Shown here piece after piece: positions 29,828 through 33,184 of a stretch of DNA of 33,184 nt (its first letter is position 1; the number at the start of each line of letters is the position of its first letter). The notes under the pieces were generated by a model. It did not search any database and was not told where the DNA came from. It saw only the letters and a program-made list of their open reading frames with translations. This DNA is from Alphaproteobacteria bacterium. GTDB taxonomy: Bacteria > Pseudomonadota > Alphaproteobacteria > Paracaedibacterales > VGCI01. The position numbers and the translations under genes are program-made. The DNA is taken from the NCBI GenBank assembly GCA_021323455.1, contig JAJONN010000011.1, forward strand, positions 1-33,184, written 5' to 3'.

Positions 29828-29933
29828 TAAGTAAAACAAAATTTTTTATATTTTTATTATTATAATTTTGAATTTTTTAAATATGGTTTCATTGTAAATT
29901 TCCTTTTTTAGTGTGTGTTTTTTATATTTCCTA

Positions 29934-30401
29934 TTAAAGAGGCCAGGAAAGATGTGGGTTTTCAATTTTTTTCAAGAGAAAAGGGTAATTTTCATATGGT
30001 TTTTGTAACAAGCGGTCAAACACCATCATCTCGCTCCCCCTCCAAATAGACATGCCATGAGCAGCGCAATAATGCTCGTTCCAGTCTTTCTGAAGAGCAG
30101 CAATATCAAGATCGAGCGTAACCAGGAAGAGGGAGGGCTTCTCCCAATCCCCTTTGCATATAACGATGAGGTCACATTCCTGCTGTACCGCTTGCGATGC
30201 CATATAAGCAAAAGGCATGTCCTTCATTTCTTTCACGCAAGTAGCAAGCAACTTATGGGAATATCGGCTGAAACCCCAATTGTACCTCGACTGTCCGTCC
30301 GAATTTTTAAAACTTTCCTGCTTCTTGAGGTAATCCAAAAGCTCACCCTCTGTTTTAAACATTTTAATTGTGTGAAATTTATTATCTCGCAGTATGATCA
30401 T
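29934..30401 (-). CDS. Hypothetical protein, 'LLEICKGD' family member 4 (divergent)
   Basis: ATG 30401 after SD AGGAGG. 'CDLIVICKGDWEKPSLFLVTLDLDIAALQKDWNEHYCAAHGMSI'. Confidence 0.7.
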   Translation of the reverse strand: MIILRDNKFHTIKMFKTEGELLDYLKKQESFKNSDGQSRYNWGFSRYSHKLLATCVKEMKDMPFAYMASQAVQQECDLIVICKGDWEKPSLFLVTLDLDIAALQKDWNEHYCAAHGMSIWRGSEMMVFDRLLQKPYENYPFLLKKIENPHLSWPL

Positions 30402-30402
30402 C

Positions 30403-30840
30403 TTAACCTCCTGTATGTTCGCCCTCTGCTTTATTGAAATCAGCGGGGCTTGTAACCTCAGACAAAACGTAGCCAAAGGCTTTGCAAAAATCCTGGCACC
30501 AAGTGTACTTTAAAGCTTCAACATCAATATCCCGCGTTAAGATAATGTGGATAAGGTTGTTACAATCCCCTTTGCAAATCTCGAGCAAGCCAAGCCCCTT
30601 CTCAAAAGCTTCCATCATGATCGGGATATTATGTTGTATTTGATTATGCTGAAGTAGATAGGCAACCTCTTCACGGCTACGAGCGGTAAAGCTCCAGGGG
30701 GATTGCGGGAATTTAGGTGGATTTTTCTCAAGCGCCTCTAATATCCTTAAATTTTCTAGATGGGTTATGTAGTCATAAAGTTCCTGCCGGGTTTTAACGG
30801 ATTCAACTTTTGTTCCGTCTTCCTTAAATAATTGTATCAT
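30403..30840 (-). CDS. Hypothetical protein, 'LLEICKGD' family member 3
   Basis: 'HNIPIMMEAFEKGLGLLEICKGDCNNLIHIILTRDIDVEALKYTWCQDFCKAFGYVLSEV'. Stop is next to the start of 29934..30401. Confidence 0.75.
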   Translation of the reverse strand: MIQLFKEDGTKVESVKTRQELYDYITHLENLRILEALEKNPPKFPQSPWSFTARSREEVAYLLQHNQIQHNIPIMMEAFEKGLGLLEICKGDCNNLIHIILTRDIDVEALKYTWCQDFCKAFGYVLSEVTSPADFNKAEGEHTGG

Positions 30841-31007
30841 TTTTCAGTTTCCTTTTTTAAACATAGCCCTTCCCTGCCTTCCACAAAGGAAGCAGCATCG
30901 CTCAGGGCGATTTTTACGCATAACTAAGGGAGGCCATGAGGGCGGGTGAGGAAAATGCTTAAAAATTGAGAACCAGCGCCCCTAACGTCCCATAAAGAAA
31001 AAAGGAG

Positions 31008-31041
31008 CCATTCCCCAAAACTTGGGGAAAAAGCTCCGCCT
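31008..31041 (-). terminator. Intrinsic terminator of the small unit at 31044..31319
   Basis: GGAGC...CCCCAA-gtt-TTGGGG...GCTCC followed by TTTTTT on the minus strand. Confidence 0.6.
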
Positions 31042-31043
31042 TC

Positions 31044-31142
31044 TCATATTACATGAGCCGGAGGGGTATATTTTCGGCCTTTCGGCCATTTAAGGATTAG
31101 ATTGAAAATACGCACGATGTGCGATAACTTGTGCTTAGCCAT
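31044..31142 (-). CDS. Putative 32-aa basic small protein downstream of divergent module copy M7
   Basis: MAKHKLSHIVRIFNLILKWPKGRKYTPPAHVI*; lies between the M7 hairpin/linker and a terminator. Confidence 0.4.
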   Translation of the reverse strand: MAKHKLSHIVRIFNLILKWPKGRKYTPPAHVI

Positions 31143-31172
31143 GACTCAACCTCAACTGTTGATTTGTGGTTA

Positions 31173-31319
31173 GCAACGTGTGGGTATGTCTAGTACTCAT
31201 ACGTTGCGGTGCTACGGACCATCCGTAGCATTACGTTTCAAGGAGGAGATGCGTAGCCGACATGACCATAATCTCCAACCTCTGTTTTTAGGATAGGCTG
31301 GAAGCTGGGCCGAAGTCAA
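31173..31319 (-). promoter_or_regulatory. Shared promoter-hairpin module, copy M7 (divergent, two hairpins)
   Basis: Candidate -35 TTGACT (31314-31319), 18 bp, TATCCT (31290-31295); hairpin TGCTACGGA/TCCGTAGCA (31210-31230); hairpin GCAACGT/ACGTTGC (31173-31207) followed by 'TAACCACAA'. Confidence 0.55.
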
Positions 31320-31419
31320 AACATTTTTTTTAATTTCATGCCTTCAAATATGGAAAATTCCCCCTAAAATCAATGGGCAGAAGTTCCGATGTATCGACTT
31401 TTAAAGCCCCATCAGAAAG

Positions 31420-31545
31420 AAATGGCAGCCCTTGTAATATGAAACATGGTAAAAAGCTTACACTCTCTTTGCCATCTATATTTATGATCCTTTTCTTGGT
31501 TGGGTTTGGTTCTGTGTACACCACCAAAGAATTTACGTCAGCTCG
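31420..31545 (+). pseudogene. Decayed partial duplicate of the PLD nuclease 5' region
   Basis: 'AAATGGCAGCCCTTGTAATATGAAAC' vs 'AAATGGCAGCCCTTTTAATATGAAAC' at 31941; 'SIFMILFLVGFGSVYTTKEFTSA' vs 'PLLIILFLGGFGAGYTAKKFTPS'. Confidence 0.8.
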
Positions 31546-31625
31546 ATGTGGGGGGATCAACTTGACGGCACCGTACAAACACATTAATTTAATAGAGGTT
31601 TATTATAAAAATAGGTTGATTAATA

Positions 31626-31916
31626 ATGACTTCAGAATCTGGCCTAGAAAAAGACCATGCTGCTTTTAAAGAAACTTGGGAATATGAAAAAAATAGAAAA
31701 CTCCCGATTCCAGGAGAGATCTACGGTAAAACAGATCGAAATAATGTCTTAGCCTATTGTCTCAAGGATTTATTAAAATCTAAAGAGTTATCCCCCGTAG
31801 ATAATGAGAAATTTCTTGAAACAATCCAAGACCTTGAAATGGCTATAAAGAAAAAAATTAGTATCTTATGTGAGGACACAAAAGGGAATCAAATGGAAGT
31901 TGTTTTATTACAATGA
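31626..31916 (+). CDS. Hypothetical protein
   Basis: 96-aa ORF, charged, lies between the two PLD 5' copies. Confidence 0.5.
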   Translation: MTSESGLEKDHAAFKETWEYEKNRKLPIPGEIYGKTDRNNVLAYCLKDLLKSKELSPVDNEKFLETIQDLEMAIKKKISILCEDTKGNQMEVVLLQ

Positions 31917-31959
31917 TTAAGATACTGGTTCTTTAGGGAGAAATGGCAGCCCTTTTAAT

Positions 31960-32583
31960 ATGAAACGTCGCAAAAGGCTTAAAGCCCCTTCGTCTCCTCT
32001 GTTGATAATCCTTTTCCTGGGTGGATTCGGCGCCGGATATACCGCCAAAAAATTTACGCCATCTCAACAAACTGTTACCGCACCCCCGCATCACCCATCC
32101 CAGCCTACCCCCTCTTCTACTGGTCTTCCTGTCTCTGTGTGTTTTACCCCCAACAAGCAATGTCAATTACAGATTATTAATGAAATTAACAAGGCAAAAA
32201 AATCTGTTCATATCCAGGCGTATTCATTTACGGATCAAAATATTGCCCAAGCTCTTGTTGACGCCAGCAGACGCGGCGTCATGGTCAAAGCACTCCTCGA
32301 CAAGAGCAACAGGAAAGACAGCCGGTCTGCAAAAGACCTGCTTATACAAAATAACATCCCTCTCCGTTTTGATTCCCCGCCTGGCATTGCCCACAACAAA
32401 ATTATTATTATTGATGGTCAAACACTTATTACAGGGAGCTATAATTTCAGCGCCGCAGCCTATAAAAGAAACACCGAAAACCTTCTCGTGATCAATAGCC
32501 CAACACTGGTTAAAGATTATATGCAAAATTGGCTGAAACGCTGGGACTTATCTCAACCTCCCCCTGCTGTTACCGTCCGATAA
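31960..32583 (+). CDS. Phospholipase D-family nuclease/lipase with N-terminal signal/anchor
   Basis: HKD motif 'HNKIIIIDGQTLITGSYNFSAAAYKRNTEN' and 'VHIQAYSFTDQNIAQALVDASRRGVMVKALLD'; hydrophobic N-terminus. Confidence 0.92.
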   Translation: MKRRKRLKAPSSPLLIILFLGGFGAGYTAKKFTPSQQTVTAPPHHPSQPTPSSTGLPVSVCFTPNKQCQLQIINEINKAKKSVHIQAYSFTDQNIAQALVDASRRGVMVKALLDKSNRKDSRSAKDLLIQNNIPLRFDSPPGIAHNKIIIIDGQTLITGSYNFSAAAYKRNTENLLVINSPTLVKDYMQNWLKRWDLSQPPPAVTVR

Positions 32584-32762
32584 TTAGGATTAGCCGTTTG
32601 CCTTGGAATTTAAGGGTATTTATAAAAATCTTCTGCCTAACACGGGGAGCTGGTTTATTGGTTATAATTTTGACCTAGAGAACAGCTTCATTATTGAGTC
32701 TCAAGGCTTGTTCGATTGGATGTTTAGGGAACAATCGCACCTGGAGAAACAAAAAACCTTTC

Positions 32763-33184
32763 CTACTTGGCAAAAACAAGAGGAAGATGATGCCAACTTG
32801 TGGTGTAGGGCTGCGACAGGTGCTTTTTTTGTTAAACTTTTCCCACAAGCCGCAGGAAACACTGTTCCGCGCCCGTATCTTTTATTTACTAAGTCCAGGG
32901 CCTCCCATAGCTTTTCAGACTGGAACGGCTCCTCAACGTGCCTGGAAAACAGGTCCAATTGCCCTTCCTGGCCTTTGAGAGCCAGATCAAAGGCCATAAT
33001 GCCTGCTTTAGCGTAAGCAAACCCTTTCCTGTAGATTTGCTCCAGAGCTTGCGTGGCTGCTTTGATCAGGCTGATATCATCCTGGACAAAAGAAGGGAGG
33101 ACCATTGTGTGGCTATTCGCATACTGAGGGTCAGAGGCCCGAAACTTGCTCGTGCGAATGCACACCATAACGTTTTTTGTCACA
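32763..33184 (-). pseudogene. umuC: C-terminal part of a UmuC-type Y-family polymerase subunit, frameshifted at an A7 run and cut by the window edge
   Basis: 'VCIRTSKFRASDPQYANSHTMVLPSFVQDD...LEQIYRKGFAYAKAGIMAFDL...LVNKRYGRGTVFPAACGKSLTKK', then in the other frame 'HLSQPYTTSWHHLPLVFAK*', which matches a UmuC terminus. Confidence 0.85.

Noticed and set aside
1-33184. tRNA or rRNA genes
   Set aside because: Nothing resembling a tRNA cloverleaf or rRNA conserved segments was seen by eye; a tRNAscan/Infernal run would be decisive.

Overview
This 33 kb window looks like accessory DNA (plasmid or integrated conjugative element) from an AT-rich, probably host-associated alphaproteobacterium; taxonomy is inferred from gene content only. 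From left to right it contains: (i) an orphan fused Type I methylase/specificity protein; (ii) a small metabolic island with cobalamin-dependent glutamate (methylaspartate) mutase subunits (glmS plus a frameshifted glmE), a tandem pair of paralogous unknown proteins, a POT/PTR transporter, an ATP-grasp ligase and a LysR regulator; (iii) a Ti-type conjugation module with a 2.65-kaa TraA relaxase-helicase carrying a repeat array and a Toprim-like C-terminus, a candidate MobQ-like oriT, and traC/traD-like genes; (iv) a dense accessory region (21.6-31.3 kb) with ArdC-like, DUF2958 and ankyrin genes; (v) a PLD-family nuclease with a decayed partial duplicate, and a UmuC 3' end with a homopolymer frameshift. 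The strongest candidate for something undescribed is in (iv). Five clear and two divergent minus-strand units share one module: a TTGACR-18 bp-TANNNT promoter, 'AAAGAGTAAGCGC', a 5'-UTR hairpin whose arms differ between copies while pairing is kept, a 'TAATCACAACCATAACT' linker and Shine-Dalgarno, and in most cases a conserved start peptide 'MTDIIxTxxPQNYSxxN' fused to unrelated proteins. The same region holds four members of an unrecognised 'LLEICKGDC...DIDV..L...WC' family in two clusters on opposite strands. A 32-bp perfect tandem duplication puts the LysR gene out of frame with its apparent native start, giving a candidate reversible ON/OFF switch.
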